From: Paenibacillus gallinarum
GTDB taxonomy: Bacteria; Bacillota; Bacilli; Paenibacillales; Paenibacillaceae
Assembly: GCF_014836635.1 (NCBI RefSeq)
Contig: NZ_JACSQL010000010.1
Span: 62,001 to 126,000, forward strand
Length of the DNA stretch: 64,000 nucleotides
Reading direction: 5' to 3'
Numbering within the stretch: position 1 is the first letter of the stretch; every line of letters begins with the position of its first letter. Made by a program: the position numbers and the translations under genes. Positions 34,480-43,411 of this stretch are shown piece by piece. The notes beneath the pieces were generated by a model. The model worked only from the letters and a program-made list of their open reading frames with translations. It made no database searches and was not told where the DNA came from.

Positions 34480-35019
34480 ATGCATATGATCATTAGAAAA
34501 GAAGAAGCGAAGGATTATGAAGCCGTAGAGAAGGTAGTACAATGTGCGTTTGAATCTATGGAATTCAGTGATAAAAAAGAGCATGAACTTGTTGCCAGGA
34601 TCCGTACATCGGAAGCGTTCATCCCTGAATTGTCTTTAGTAGCGATAAATAAAGAGAATGATGAAATCATCGGGCATATTCTTTTTTCGAAAATTAAAAT
34701 CGTGGGTGAAGGAAAGACGGCTGAATCTCTTGCCTTGGCTCCTGTTTCTGTATTACCTGCATATCAGAATAAAGGTATCGGCAGAAGGCTCATTGAAGAA
34801 GGAATACAAGCAGCGAGAGAGTTAGGGTACGGTTCGGTTATTGTTTTGGGCCATCCGGAATATTATCCGAAGTTTGGATTTAAAAAAGCATCGGTATGGG
34901 GAATTAAAGCGCCGTTTGAAGTCCCGGATGATGCATTTATGGCACTAGAACTCAGTGAAAATAGTCTTGAAGATCAATCCGGCGTAGTAGAATACTCGGC
35001 AGCCTTTTTTGAATCATAA
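34480..35019 (+). CDS. GNAT family N-acetyltransferase (YhbS-like)
   Basis: About 179 residues. The GNAT core is clear: IIRKEEAKDYEAVEKVVQCAFES at the start, then ALAPVSVLPAYQNKGIGRRLIEEGIQAARELGY with the acetyl-CoA loop (QNKGIG), and VLGHPEYYPKFGFKKAS, which matches the YhbS-type branch. An in-frame TTG at 34453 lies before the AAGGAG site, so ATG 34480 or 34486 is the true start. It is followed by a DUF1801 gene on the same strand. Substrate unknown. Confidence 0.9.
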   Translation: MHMIIRKEEAKDYEAVEKVVQCAFESMEFSDKKEHELVARIRTSEAFIPELSLVAINKENDEIIGHILFSKIKIVGEGKTAESLALAPVSVLPAYQNKGIGRRLIEEGIQAARELGYGSVIVLGHPEYYPKFGFKKASVWGIKAPFEVPDDAFMALELSENSLEDQSGVVEYSAAFFES

Positions 35020-35081
35020 GAATAACGGCTATAAGGTGGGACGTTATAAGTAACTAGTTTAAGATCGGAGTGATGTCTATC

Positions 35082-35474
35082 ATGGACGAAAAGAAAACGA
35101 AGGTTGAGTCGGTTGATGAATATATTTCCCAGTTTCCAGCTGAGATCCAAGAAATCCTTCAGAAGCTCAGAAAGGTAATAAAAGAAGCTGCCCCTGATGC
35201 AGTGGAAAAGATAAGTTATCAAATGCCTACCTTTGCGCTGAGTGGGAATCTAGTTCATTATGCTGCTTTTAAAAATCACATTGGCTTTTATCCGGCTCCA
35301 AGTGGAATCGAGGCATTTAAAGAGGAATTATCCGGATATAAGGGGGCAAAAGGTTCTGTCCAATTTCCGCTGAATCAGGAACTTCCATATGAATTAATAA
35401 GCAGGATTGTACAGTTTCGAGCCGCTGAGAATAAAGAAAAAGCAGCAGCGAAAAAGAAGGGTAAGGAAAAGTAA
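35082..35474 (+). CDS. DUF1801 (YdhG-like) family protein
   Basis: About 130 residues in the DUF1801/YdhG family, small proteins sometimes named iron-chaperone-like. The pattern VDEYISQFPAEIQEILQKLRKVIKEAAPDAVEKISYQMP is diagnostic, followed by VHYAAFKNHIGFYP and a Lys-rich tail. Two earlier in-frame starts (GTG 35070, ATG 35073) overlap the CGGAG ribosome site, so ATG 35082 is preferred. It is cytosolic, with no metal motif I can name. It follows a GNAT gene by about 60 bases. Confidence 0.87.
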   Translation: MDEKKTKVESVDEYISQFPAEIQEILQKLRKVIKEAAPDAVEKISYQMPTFALSGNLVHYAAFKNHIGFYPAPSGIEAFKEELSGYKGAKGSVQFPLNQELPYELISRIVQFRAAENKEKAAAKKKGKEK

Positions 35475-35659
35475 GATTACGGCTGTATGGACAGCTAATC
35501 TATTGTCATATTTTACCTTTATGTAAAAAGTTACACAAGTATTGAAATCTCTTTTGTGTGAGGTTACGATGGCTTATGATGGGCTCATTTCATTATTTTG
35601 GAATGAGAGGAGAGGGTTCTCTTTCCCTGAAAAACTTACAACTTAGAGGAGAAGACTGC

Positions 35660-36859
35660 ATGATGAGAAAGAAATTAGGGCTTCTTATGTTATCTCTGCT
35701 GATGGTATGTACCGTCCTTAGTAACGTGGCCCCTGCCAGCGCGGCAACCAAAAAGATCCAGGTATACCTAGATGGGAAAGTAATGAGTTTTTCTATTTCC
35801 CCTGAAATTAAAAATGGAGTCACTTTCGTACAATTCCGTCCATTATTTGAGGCATTTGATTACACAGTTGCTTATAATAATGCAGCTAAACGAATTAATG
35901 CCAATAACGGTTCGACAAAAATTCAGCTGACGGTCGGACAGAAATCAGCCTATATTGATGGAATGAAGACAAGCCTTTCCGCCGCACCTTACATAACCAA
36001 AGGAAGCACGCTTGTTCCGCTTCGATTCGTAGCAGAAGCAACGGGTTATGATGTGAAATGGAATCAGCAGAACAAAACGATTCACATCTCCACTGGAATT
36101 GCGGATAGCAAGGTAAAAGCACAAGTCGCTGAATTTTTCAAAAAACAGCAAACGGCGGAAAATGAACGAAGTTTGGCGAAAGCCATGCAGCTCATTCACC
36201 CTGATGCTCCTTACTATGAGGAGATTAAAGAAGAATACCGCGATCAATTTCTTTCCAAAGCAAAAGTGGTCTACAGCAATGTAAATAACATTGAGGCGTA
36301 TGGTGATGATATCTACGCGACCGTTACTCGAACACGCAGTTATATTAGTGGTCCTTTCTTCTGGGATTCGGTAGAAACCTATGAAGTGAATTTGATAAAA
36401 ATGCCAAATGGTACGTTAAGACAGTATGATTTGTACTACGAGGACTACTATTATGCAGCTGAGGATCTGATTGGGACCCAAGTTCAAGTACCAGCAGATA
36501 CGGAAAAAGCAATCATGCAGACCGTAAACAACCAATACAAAGGATTTAACGAAAAAAATACAGCGTTACTTCTCTCCTCGATGGACCCTTCATCTCTATT
36601 GTATGAAATGATGCAAGCGATGACGGATGAGGGCTTACTAAACGCAATTAATTTTGATATGTCTGCGAAATTCATGAGTGTCATTAAGTACACCGGAAAT
36701 ACCGCAATTCTGTATGCAGAAGAGACAGACAAAATTTTGAAATTTGATATGGAGAGCCTGTACTATCTAGTGAAAAATAAAGAAGGAAACTGGCTCATTT
36801 ATGATACTGTTGATATTTCAAGCGTTGAAGATGAATTCAAATACGACGTACTTTCGTAA
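35660..36859 (+). CDS. Secreted protein with copper-amine-oxidase N-terminal (stalk) domain
   Basis: A 399-residue exported protein. The signal peptide is residues 1-29 (MMRKKLGLLMLSLLMVC, cleavage after ASA). Residues about 30-145 form a Cu_amine_oxidN1 domain of the kind abundant in Paenibacillus surface proteins (KIQVYLDGK, FVQFRPLFEAFDYTVAYN, LVPLRFVAEATGYDVKWNQQNKTIHIS). The remainder (about 150-399) is an unassigned region that may fold as two NTF2-like repeats (QVAEFFKKQQTAENERSLAKAMQLIHPDAPYYEEIKEEY and MQTVNNQYKGFNEKNTALLLSSMDPSS). ATG 35660 follows AGAGGAGA; the upstream in-frame ATG 35558 has no SD. Function unknown. Confidence 0.85.
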   Translation: MMRKKLGLLMLSLLMVCTVLSNVAPASAATKKIQVYLDGKVMSFSISPEIKNGVTFVQFRPLFEAFDYTVAYNNAAKRINANNGSTKIQLTVGQKSAYIDGMKTSLSAAPYITKGSTLVPLRFVAEATGYDVKWNQQNKTIHISTGIADSKVKAQVAEFFKKQQTAENERSLAKAMQLIHPDAPYYEEIKEEYRDQFLSKAKVVYSNVNNIEAYGDDIYATVTRTRSYISGPFFWDSVETYEVNLIKMPNGTLRQYDLYYEDYYYAAEDLIGTQVQVPADTEKAIMQTVNNQYKGFNEKNTALLLSSMDPSSLLYEMMQAMTDEGLLNAINFDMSAKFMSVIKYTGNTAILYAEETDKILKFDMESLYYLVKNKEGNWLIYDTVDISSVEDEFKYDVLS

Positions 36860-36880
36860 TTATTGAAATATGAATCATGG

Positions 36881-36911
36881 AGAAAGCCCTGCAGATCTGC
36901 AGGGCTTTTTA
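36881..36911. terminator. Bidirectional terminator
   Basis: AAAGCCCTGCAG and CTGCAGGGCTTT form a near-continuous palindromic stem with flanking A and T tracts, between convergent genes. Confidence 0.88.
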
Positions 36912-36942
36912 TAAGTGGTCAGGATAGTTAAACATGAACCTA

Positions 36943-37368
36943 TTAACTTTTTAAATCCTTTTTTAAGTAATAGTGAGTATGCCCGCCTGCATTATGAATT
37001 GTTCCATATACTTCATAGCCGTATTTCAAATAGAAATCCAGCGCTTGAAAGCTAAGTGTATCGAGTTTAATGAAATCACAAGATTTCTGCCTGGCTATTC
37101 CTTCAATCTCCAATAACAGCTTTGACCCATATCCAAGTCCGCGAACTTGTTCATCCAGAATAAGGTAGTGGATCTCTAGCCAGTTCCAGCATATGTCCCC
37201 CACAATTCCTCCCAGCGTTTCCCCTTCTGCATTTTTTAACAAAAGATTTAATTCTTCGTACCGATTACTCAGTTCTTTAGGAAAATGAGCATGATTAAAG
37301 GCAATCAGTTTGTTCCGTACACGGGTTCTATCTTCATTGCTGTGTTCAGTGGAAATATGCAGTTCCAT
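36943..37368 (-). CDS. GNAT family N-acetyltransferase
   Basis: A 141-residue single-domain GNAT. It has GGIVGDICWNWLEIHYLILDEQVRGLGYGSKLLLEIEGIARQ, where RGLGYGS is the acetyl-CoA phosphate loop, then FQALDFYLKYGYEVYGTIHNAGGHTHYYLKKDL. The GGHTHYYLKK end is typical of a subgroup close to histone-acetyltransferase-HPA2-like proteins. GAGGGG lies before the ATG on the minus strand. Monocistronic; substrate unknown. Confidence 0.9.
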   Translation of the reverse strand: MELHISTEHSNEDRTRVRNKLIAFNHAHFPKELSNRYEELNLLLKNAEGETLGGIVGDICWNWLEIHYLILDEQVRGLGYGSKLLLEIEGIARQKSCDFIKLDTLSFQALDFYLKYGYEVYGTIHNAGGHTHYYLKKDLKS

Positions 37369-37565
37369 GGTATATTAACCCCTCTTCAAAATGATCTCAT
37401 TTGAACTTACCTTATTTCGATCTTAACTGGAAAGTAAAAAATGTTTTATATCCAATTATACCTGAATTACAAAGGTTTCCTTGGCTCTCTAAGCGAATGT
37501 AACAGGGATACTGCACTTAGGCTATAACCTTTAGGAAAAAGGAGCTGATATTTCTGTTACGTGAC

Positions 37566-38417
37566 ATGGATTGGATAGAGAAAGACCCTTTACTGGACGA
37601 GCTGTTAGCACAAAATCCACCGATCATCGTACAGCCCATGACTCAAGGAATGGAAGCAGAAGTAACCAAACTATGTATACAGGATAATCGTTTTATTCTG
37701 AAAGTGTGGAACAAAGTTTCTAAGCCGAATATTGATTATCAGTACCGATTGTTATCAGGATTATATGAGCAAGGTTTACCTGTGTCGAAGCCTCTTGGGT
37801 GGGGAAGAAAGTGTTCAGAACATAGTGAGCAAGTACTGCTCACCTATGATGATGGCGGAGAACTACAAGATTATAGTGAGCAAAAGATGAAGGAGATCGC
37901 AGCCCTGCTGTATCAGATTCATCAGGTAAATGTGGAGAAATTACTTCCGCTGACACTTCCTAAATACGATTTTTTTGCTTATTATTTTCCCGATCTTGAT
38001 CAGCATCCGGATCTATTATCTGTGGTAACTGAAGTAGCATCCGTAACTTCTATCGAACACTATCATTTAATCCATGGTGATTTTCACTTAAACAACCTGG
38101 TAGAGAAGGATGAACGCATGACGATCATTGACTGGACGAATGGACAGCTTGGTGATCCGAGGTTTGATTTTTCTTGGTCTCTTTTTCTGAAGCGTATTTA
38201 TATGCCTTCTTTCCTTGCTGAAACTTTCTCCACTGCCTATCTATCCTTACATCCTATTCAAGAGGAAGACAGAACTAAATTTGAAGCTATCGCTTACTTG
38301 CGCTGGATACTGCTTAACCGGTTTGCAGAAGGGCCGGAAGGAATAGACCTCATGAAAAAAGCAAACGCCATTGCTGCCCGTAATCCATTCTTGAAAGATC
38401 TAGCCTTACAGGGATAG
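37566..38417 (+). CDS. Aminoglycoside phosphotransferase (APH) family kinase
   Basis: A 283-residue APH/choline-kinase-fold protein. The catalytic loop is HGDFHLNN (His170-Asn177, Asp172 base) and the metal-binding DFG-like motif is IIDWTN (Asp189). The N-lobe ATP-binding Lys is in RFILKVW (Lys46). Such proteins phosphorylate small hydroxyl compounds; not all confer antibiotic resistance. The AAAAGGAG site ends 21 bases before ATG 37566, which is far. An in-frame CTG at 37554 has ideal spacing and may be the real start. A GNAT gene follows after about 45 bases, forming a two-gene unit. Confidence 0.87.
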   Translation: MDWIEKDPLLDELLAQNPPIIVQPMTQGMEAEVTKLCIQDNRFILKVWNKVSKPNIDYQYRLLSGLYEQGLPVSKPLGWGRKCSEHSEQVLLTYDDGGELQDYSEQKMKEIAALLYQIHQVNVEKLLPLTLPKYDFFAYYFPDLDQHPDLLSVVTEVASVTSIEHYHLIHGDFHLNNLVEKDERMTIIDWTNGQLGDPRFDFSWSLFLKRIYMPSFLAETFSTAYLSLHPIQEEDRTKFEAIAYLRWILLNRFAEGPEGIDLMKKANAIAARNPFLKDLALQG

Positions 38418-38460
38418 GTCGGAACTTAAGAAGAATATGGTGAATAACAAGGAGGAGAAC

Positions 38461-39030
38461 ATGGACCCCATTTTTGACTCGTTTCCTATTCTGAAATCAG
38501 ACATGCTTGTACTTAAGAAAGTAGAAGAGGAACATGTGGATGAATTGTTCGAAATATACAGCAACGACGTGATATTTAAATACTGCGGTATCCTTCCGAA
38601 ACATAACAAAGATACGGTGAGAAAAATGATCGGACATTTTGAGCGAGACTTTAATAAACAGACTCGTGTAAAGTGGGGGATTTTTGCCGCGGATCAGCAG
38701 GATCGATTGATTGGGATCATGGAAATGTTTGATCTGAATCAGAAGGTGAATATGGTGACAATTGGTTACTTTTTAGCTGAAGCCTACTGGGGAAGGGGCT
38801 ACGCAACGGAAGCGGTTCGTTTGGTGCTTGAATTCTTGTTCCTCCATGCAGGTATCAACCGGGTTCAGGCAGATGTGATGCCGCAGAATGAAGTCTCCAA
38901 AAAGGTGCTCCTGAAAAACGGTTTTATGAAAGAAGGTACTCTCAGACAAGCAGCACTTTGGTCCGGCAAAGGGGTAGTGGATCGGGAAGTATTCGGTATA
39001 TTAAAAGAGGAGTATTGCCTCTCAAAATAA
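38461..39030 (+). CDS. GNAT family N-acetyltransferase (RimJ/RimL type)
   Basis: A 189-residue acetyltransferase. KSDMLVLKKVEEEHVDELFEIYSN, IGYFLAEAYWGRGYATEAVRLVLEFLF (CoA loop GRGYAT) and VQADVMPQNEVSKKVLLKNGFMKEG are the standard RimJ/RimL elements. The in-frame ATG 38437 has no SD; AAGGAGGAG precedes ATG 38461. It is probably co-transcribed with the APH kinase, and a terminator follows at once. Confidence 0.9.
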   Translation: MDPIFDSFPILKSDMLVLKKVEEEHVDELFEIYSNDVIFKYCGILPKHNKDTVRKMIGHFERDFNKQTRVKWGIFAADQQDRLIGIMEMFDLNQKVNMVTIGYFLAEAYWGRGYATEAVRLVLEFLFLHAGINRVQADVMPQNEVSKKVLLKNGFMKEGTLRQAALWSGKGVVDREVFGILKEEYCLSK

Positions 39031-39033
39031 AAC

Positions 39034-39070
39034 AAAGAAGCAGAGCCTATGATAGGCACCTGCTTCTTTT
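39034..39070. terminator. Bidirectional terminator
   Basis: AAAGAAGCAG.GCCTAT and ATAGGC..CTGCTTCTTT form a long stem with internal mismatch, between the GNAT gene and the convergent MMPL gene. Confidence 0.88.
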
Positions 39071-39085
39071 AACAACTATATAACA

Positions 39086-42000
39086 TTACTGGTGAAACGT
39101 GGACTTCTCATTTGAAGCTGTGTTCTTTCTCTTGCTGAATGCGTTAGGTAACATAATTAAAGCAGGTACCAGCATCGGAAGTAAGATGAAGCAGAGTACA
39201 AGAAGACCCGCAATGACGGCAGAAGCTAGTTCAATCAGCAGAACAAGTCCTGATGGGATGAGTGTGGCAAAGGTACCACCGAGTATAATCATGGCGGAGA
39301 TGATGACGCCGCCGATATTTTTGGCTGATTCCACGAGTGCTTTTGCAGGATCCAGTTCCCCGTATTCTTTATAGCGCATCATGAAGAAAATACTGTAATC
39401 GACGCCGACCGCCACAATAATGATGAAGGAGAAGAAGGGAACAAAGGATGATACGCCGTCAGCACCGAGTATCTGATAAGTAACCAGGTTCGTTGCAGCC
39501 ATGGCAACAAAGTAAGAGACAATCAGAGATAATACAATATAGATGGATGGCAGAATTGAACGAATCACAAACAGCAGTACAAGGAATACACCGATAATCA
39601 CGATCACTGCTGTTCCGTTAAATGACTCAAGCTGTACTTTATTGGTGTCATAGGTTGTCGAGCTTGGTCCTGCTGCTCCAAATACCGCTCCGTCTAGTAC
39701 AGTTCCTTTAAGTCCCGAAGCAACGGTATCGTTAATCTCTTCAATGGTGTCCATCGCTTTCTTGGAATAAGGATCATCATTTAAAATAACCATCAATTTC
39801 GTAATTTTACGATCTTCGGACATGAAATTATCGAGTACCTGGGCAAAATCTTCTCCTTCGAGCGCTTCTCTAGGAATGAAGAATGTTTTAGAAGATTCGA
39901 ATTGCGTCAGGAATTCGTTGGTTTTTCCAAGTCCCTCCGAAATATCTTCAAGTCCATTTCCACTTTGATGAAGTCCATCTTTTAATGAAGTTAGACCGCC
40001 CGAAAACTGAGATAAACCGTTACTCAGTTCTTCTTGCCCCTGATTCACTTTAGCTAAAGCATCATTTAATTTATTCATATTAGCAGCAATTTCATCCGCG
40101 CCGCTAGCGCCTTGATTCAGTCCAGAGCTCAGCTGTTTTGCTCCATTTTCTAATTCCTTGAGCCCGCTGAGAATCTTCCCCTGAGCGCTGTTAATCTGAT
40201 CTAGACCACCAGTAGCTTGTGTAAAGGCGCTATTTAACTTTTCATAATTCGTGTTGAGCTGTGTTAACCCTCCAGCCCACTGGGCAATGCCGCCTTCGAG
40301 TGCTGCACCCTGTGTCTTCAGCTGTACATAAGTATCATCTGACGCAAGTTCACTGTGGGAAGCGCCGAGGGCAGTGATCAGTCCGTTAATCCCTGTCATC
40401 CCTTGCTGAATGCCGGGCAGCTGCTTCGCTAGTGATTCATATCCACTGCCAAGCGCCGTATATTGTTTCTGGATCTCACGGAGTCCACTTGAGACTTCTA
40501 CAGAGCTCTTTTGTATGGATGAAAGGCCGCTACGAATCTCGGTAATTCCGGAAGAAAGTCCGGTAGCTCCGGTAGCACCATCACTAATACCGCCTCCAAG
40601 TTCTTTCACCGCATCTGTCAGTTGCTGATAGCCAGATGTAATCTCACCCGAACTGGAGACCAGCTGATCTACTTCGGAGAAGTCAGGCGCCGTAAGTCCT
40701 GCTTCCATCTGTGAAAGTCCATCTTGAATCTGATCGACCCCATCCTTTGAAGCAGAGATACCATCCGTTATAGCTGAGGTCTGGCTATCCGTATACAAAT
40801 CCGGAATTTCCTCGAATTGTGGCTGCGTTACACTGGATACGCTGTCTACACCTTCAAGCTGATTAAGGGAGTGGGTAACCGCATCAATTACAGCCAGGGC
40901 ATTATTGTTATCCATCGGCTCATCATTTTGTATGACTACATTGGTAGGCAGAGCCTGACCTTCACTAAAGTTTTCTGCGACGAGGCTGAATCCCTTGGTC
41001 GAAGGGTAGCCGTTCCCGAGTTCTTTTAGCTGGTCGAAGGACAACGTCTGTTTGCTGAACATGAGAACGGGAATCATGATGACGATAATAAGTGCGGTGG
41101 TAATCACCGGATATTTTACTGAAATCGTAGCAAGCTTGGTCCAGAACTTGCTGTCTTTATGGCCGTTATTTTGTTTGGCAGGCCAGAATAATTTTTCCCC
41201 AAGTGTCTTCATAAAGAAGGGGGTCAAGGTATAAATCTGCACAATTAATACGATCGCACCAATGGCAACCACGTTCGCAGATTTGTAAATTCCAAAGTTT
41301 GAGAAACTTAGTGCAGCAAACGCAATAAATACGGTTAATGTACTGTAGAGAATGGTTTTGCCTGCGGTTCGGAACGTAGTGAAGATAGCTTCATCAATCG
41401 TTGCACCGTGAGCAAGTTCCTCTTTAAATCGATTAAATAGAAGAATGTTGTAGTCGGTACCGATCCCAAACAGAATGAGGACAAGGAGCATCTGCGTTAC
41501 ACTGGTGACCGGGAAATTCAGCTTTTCAATAATTTGTGCTGCAATGCCCATGGATACGAGATATGTAATCCCTACCGTTAGCAGCGAGATAAACGGAATG
41601 AGCAGTGAACGGAACATAATAATAAGTACAGCTAGAATGAAAATAACGGTCAGCAAAGCACTTTTTTCTACACCTGCCGTCGTAGCTTCCAAATAATCGT
41701 TCTGAATAAAATCTTCACCGCTTAGATAAAAATCAGTATCTACGTCAGCTAGTTCTTGCTCAAGCTGTTCCTTAATGACGGCAACTTCACGATCTCCTTT
41801 ATCGAGACTGAAGCTGACCATAAGGGTCGTCCCATTCTCCGAGAGAAGAGAGGATTTCGCCTCTGGGGTAGAGAAAGGGTCGATCATATCATGCACACCG
41901 AGTTCAGCACTATGATCTCGTATGTTTTCTATACCTGTTTCAATCTGAGTCAGATCCGTATCAGACAGTTTATTTTCATTATGAAAAACAATAATATCGC

Positions 42001-42190
42001 TGGTGCCTTGATCTCCTGTCATTTCCTTTAATAGCTCACTTGCTACTTTGGAGGGACTATCTTTGGTGAGCGGATCTTGGCCTCTTTCATGTAGGATCGC
42101 GTTGACATCTGGCTGAAATACGGTGAGTAAGATTGCGCTAACCAGCCAAATGGCTAGAATAAGCCAGCGCCACTTTAGTATCTTTTGCAT
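39086..42190 (-). CDS. MMPL/RND-superfamily exporter with long extracytoplasmic repeat region
   Basis: A 1034-residue exporter of the MMPL family, likely proton-driven, with two sets of six membrane helices. The first set includes TVGITYLVSMGIAAQ and LFGIGTDYNILLFNRFKEEL (GTDYN proton-relay type motif), the second AVGVDYSIFFMMRYKEYGELD. Between them, about residues 470-790, is a large outside region built of heptad-like GL..I..G repeats (for example SSGITEIRSGLSSIQ and SNGLSQFSGGLTSLKDGL), as in YhgE/Pip-like proteins, likely coiled-coil. In-frame TTG 42241 lacks an SD; AGGGAGA fits ATG 42190. A TetR gene lies upstream on the same strand across a 50-bp repeat array. Probable export of lipid or drug. 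Confidence 0.92.
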   Translation of the reverse strand: MQKILKWRWLILAIWLVSAILLTVFQPDVNAILHERGQDPLTKDSPSKVASELLKEMTGDQGTSDIIVFHNENKLSDTDLTQIETGIENIRDHSAELGVHDMIDPFSTPEAKSSLLSENGTTLMVSFSLDKGDREVAVIKEQLEQELADVDTDFYLSGEDFIQNDYLEATTAGVEKSALLTVIFILAVLIIMFRSLLIPFISLLTVGITYLVSMGIAAQIIEKLNFPVTSVTQMLLVLILFGIGTDYNILLFNRFKEELAHGATIDEAIFTTFRTAGKTILYSTLTVFIAFAALSFSNFGIYKSANVVAIGAIVLIVQIYTLTPFFMKTLGEKLFWPAKQNNGHKDSKFWTKLATISVKYPVITTALIIVIMIPVLMFSKQTLSFDQLKELGNGYPSTKGFSLVAENFSEGQALPTNVVIQNDEPMDNNNALAVIDAVTHSLNQLEGVDSVSSVTQPQFEEIPDLYTDSQTSAITDGISASKDGVDQIQDGLSQMEAGLTAPDFSEVDQLVSSSGEITSGYQQLTDAVKELGGGISDGATGATGLSSGITEIRSGLSSIQKSSVEVSSGLREIQKQYTALGSGYESLAKQLPGIQQGMTGINGLITALGASHSELASDDTYVQLKTQGAALEGGIAQWAGGLTQLNTNYEKLNSAFTQATGGLDQINSAQGKILSGLKELENGAKQLSSGLNQGASGADEIAANMNKLNDALAKVNQGQEELSNGLSQFSGGLTSLKDGLHQSGNGLEDISEGLGKTNEFLTQFESSKTFFIPREALEGEDFAQVLDNFMSEDRKITKLMVILNDDPYSKKAMDTIEEINDTVASGLKGTVLDGAVFGAAGPSSTTYDTNKVQLESFNGTAVIVIIGVFLVLLFVIRSILPSIYIVLSLIVSYFVAMAATNLVTYQILGADGVSSFVPFFSFIIIVAVGVDYSIFFMMRYKEYGELDPAKALVESAKNIGGVIISAMIILGGTFATLIPSGLVLLIELASAVIAGLLVLCFILLPMLVPALIMLPNAFSKRKNTASNEKSTFHQ

Positions 42191-42302
42191 TCGAACATTA
42201 TCTCCCTTGATCATGGAATAGTGGCATTGCTTGAGGTACAAAACATTAGTAAACAGGCGTTCATTATAATGCTAAAAAAAGAGATGTACTTTCAATTGAT
42301 TA

Positions 42303-42570
42303 TTTACTCAGCTGAGGTGAGCCAAAGGATTGGGATTTCTCCCAATCCTTCATTCACTCTGTAGAGGCGTACCAAAAGATTGGGATTTCTCCCAATCCAT
42401 TAGTCACTCTGTAGAGGCGGACCAAAAGATTGGGATTTCTCCCAATCTATTAGTCACTCTGTAGAGGTGAATCCAAAAGATTGGACTCCAACCCAATTAT
42501 CCGCTCGGCAGAGGAGGACCCATTGGATTGGAGATAATCCTAAACAATAATTCACTCAGCAGAGATGAAC
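42303..42570. repeat. Tandem array of about 50-bp units carrying hairpins
   Basis: The anchor motif CTC.G.AGAGG recurs with first G of its GNNGAGG core at 42311, 42361, 42411, 42461, 42508 and 42559, giving periods of 50, 50, 50, 47 and 51 bases. Three units contain the near-perfect palindrome GATTGGGA-TTTC-TCCCAATC (stem 8-11 bp); the last two have degenerate versions. The anchor itself is a small inverted repeat (CTCAGCTGAG in the first unit). Located between the tetR stop and mmpL start, so probably within their transcript. No open frame runs through it. Confidence 0.85.
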
Positions 42571-42603
42571 TATCGTTTAGGAGTACCGCAATTCTTTTTA
42601 TCA

Positions 42604-43245
42604 CTAAGTAAGATGATCAAAAGAATTGCGATTACCACAACTAATTTTCTCCGCAATCCCCACGGAGAACACTTGCAGCAGCTCATCAACAAGATATTTA
42701 ATAGTTTCTCCATCCCGGTGATCGCGGAGAATCAGGCATATCCCTTCAATGATGGTGACGGCTAGCATCTGAATAGACAATCGATCCTTGGGATCTAAAT
42801 CCGTTGTTTCCCGGGTGACGGTGAATACCTTCTCCAGAATCTGAATGACAATTGCAATAAGATCCTGTTTTGCCGATGCATAAGCTGAACCTTCACTTAA
42901 AGTTAATAAGATTTTGATCTCCGTACTTGAGTCTTTCAGCAGTTCTACAATGGTCTCATCCACCATCTTGATATACTCAAATACTTCGTCACTATGGATG
43001 GTAAAGGTTTTGTCTATTTCTTCTTTAACTGCGATGGTGTACGAAATAAACTGCTCATGTGCGCTTCCCATCAGTGCCTGGAATAGATCATCCTTGTTTT
43101 TAAAATAGCGATAAATGTTACCTGTTGTTATTCCCGCTGCGGTCGCAATTCGTCTCATTGAGGACTGTGCATACCCGTATTGTTCGAATTCAGATAGGGC
43201 TGCGCTCAAAATATTATTTCGGATTTCTTCTTTTAAAATTTGCAT
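42604..43245 (-). CDS. TetR/AcrR family transcriptional regulator
   Basis: A 213-residue repressor. The N-terminal helix-turn-helix is clear (ILSAALSEFEQYGYAQSSMRRIATAAGITTGNIYRYFKNKDDLFQALM). The C-terminal ligand domain is not further assignable. AGGTG precedes ATG 43245; the 93-base upstream extension in frame has no SD. It is encoded directly upstream of an MMPL exporter on the same strand and divergently from a MATE exporter, so it may control one or both. The palindromes in the 50-bp array between it and mmpL are a candidate operator cluster, by inference. Confidence 0.9.
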   Translation of the reverse strand: MQILKEEIRNNILSAALSEFEQYGYAQSSMRRIATAAGITTGNIYRYFKNKDDLFQALMGSAHEQFISYTIAVKEEIDKTFTIHSDEVFEYIKMVDETIVELLKDSSTEIKILLTLSEGSAYASAKQDLIAIVIQILEKVFTVTRETTDLDPKDRLSIQMLAVTIIEGICLILRDHRDGETIKYLVDELLQVFSVGIAEKISCGNRNSFDHLT

Positions 43246-43411
43246 TAATGAACACCTGTTTACTTTTATTGGAATAATGAAATTATAGTCGAAAACTGGA
43301 CCTTCTGCAATCATTATCATAAAAAAGAAATACTTCACAACCCATACTCACAAAATCATGCTATACTATTGGGCGATGTTGTAAATACAATGAAAAAGAG
43401 ATGATTATCCT

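Noticed and set aside
42303-42570. Possible CRISPR array
   Set aside because: The whole 50-bp unit is repeated, with no unique spacers between constant repeats, and no cas genes are near.
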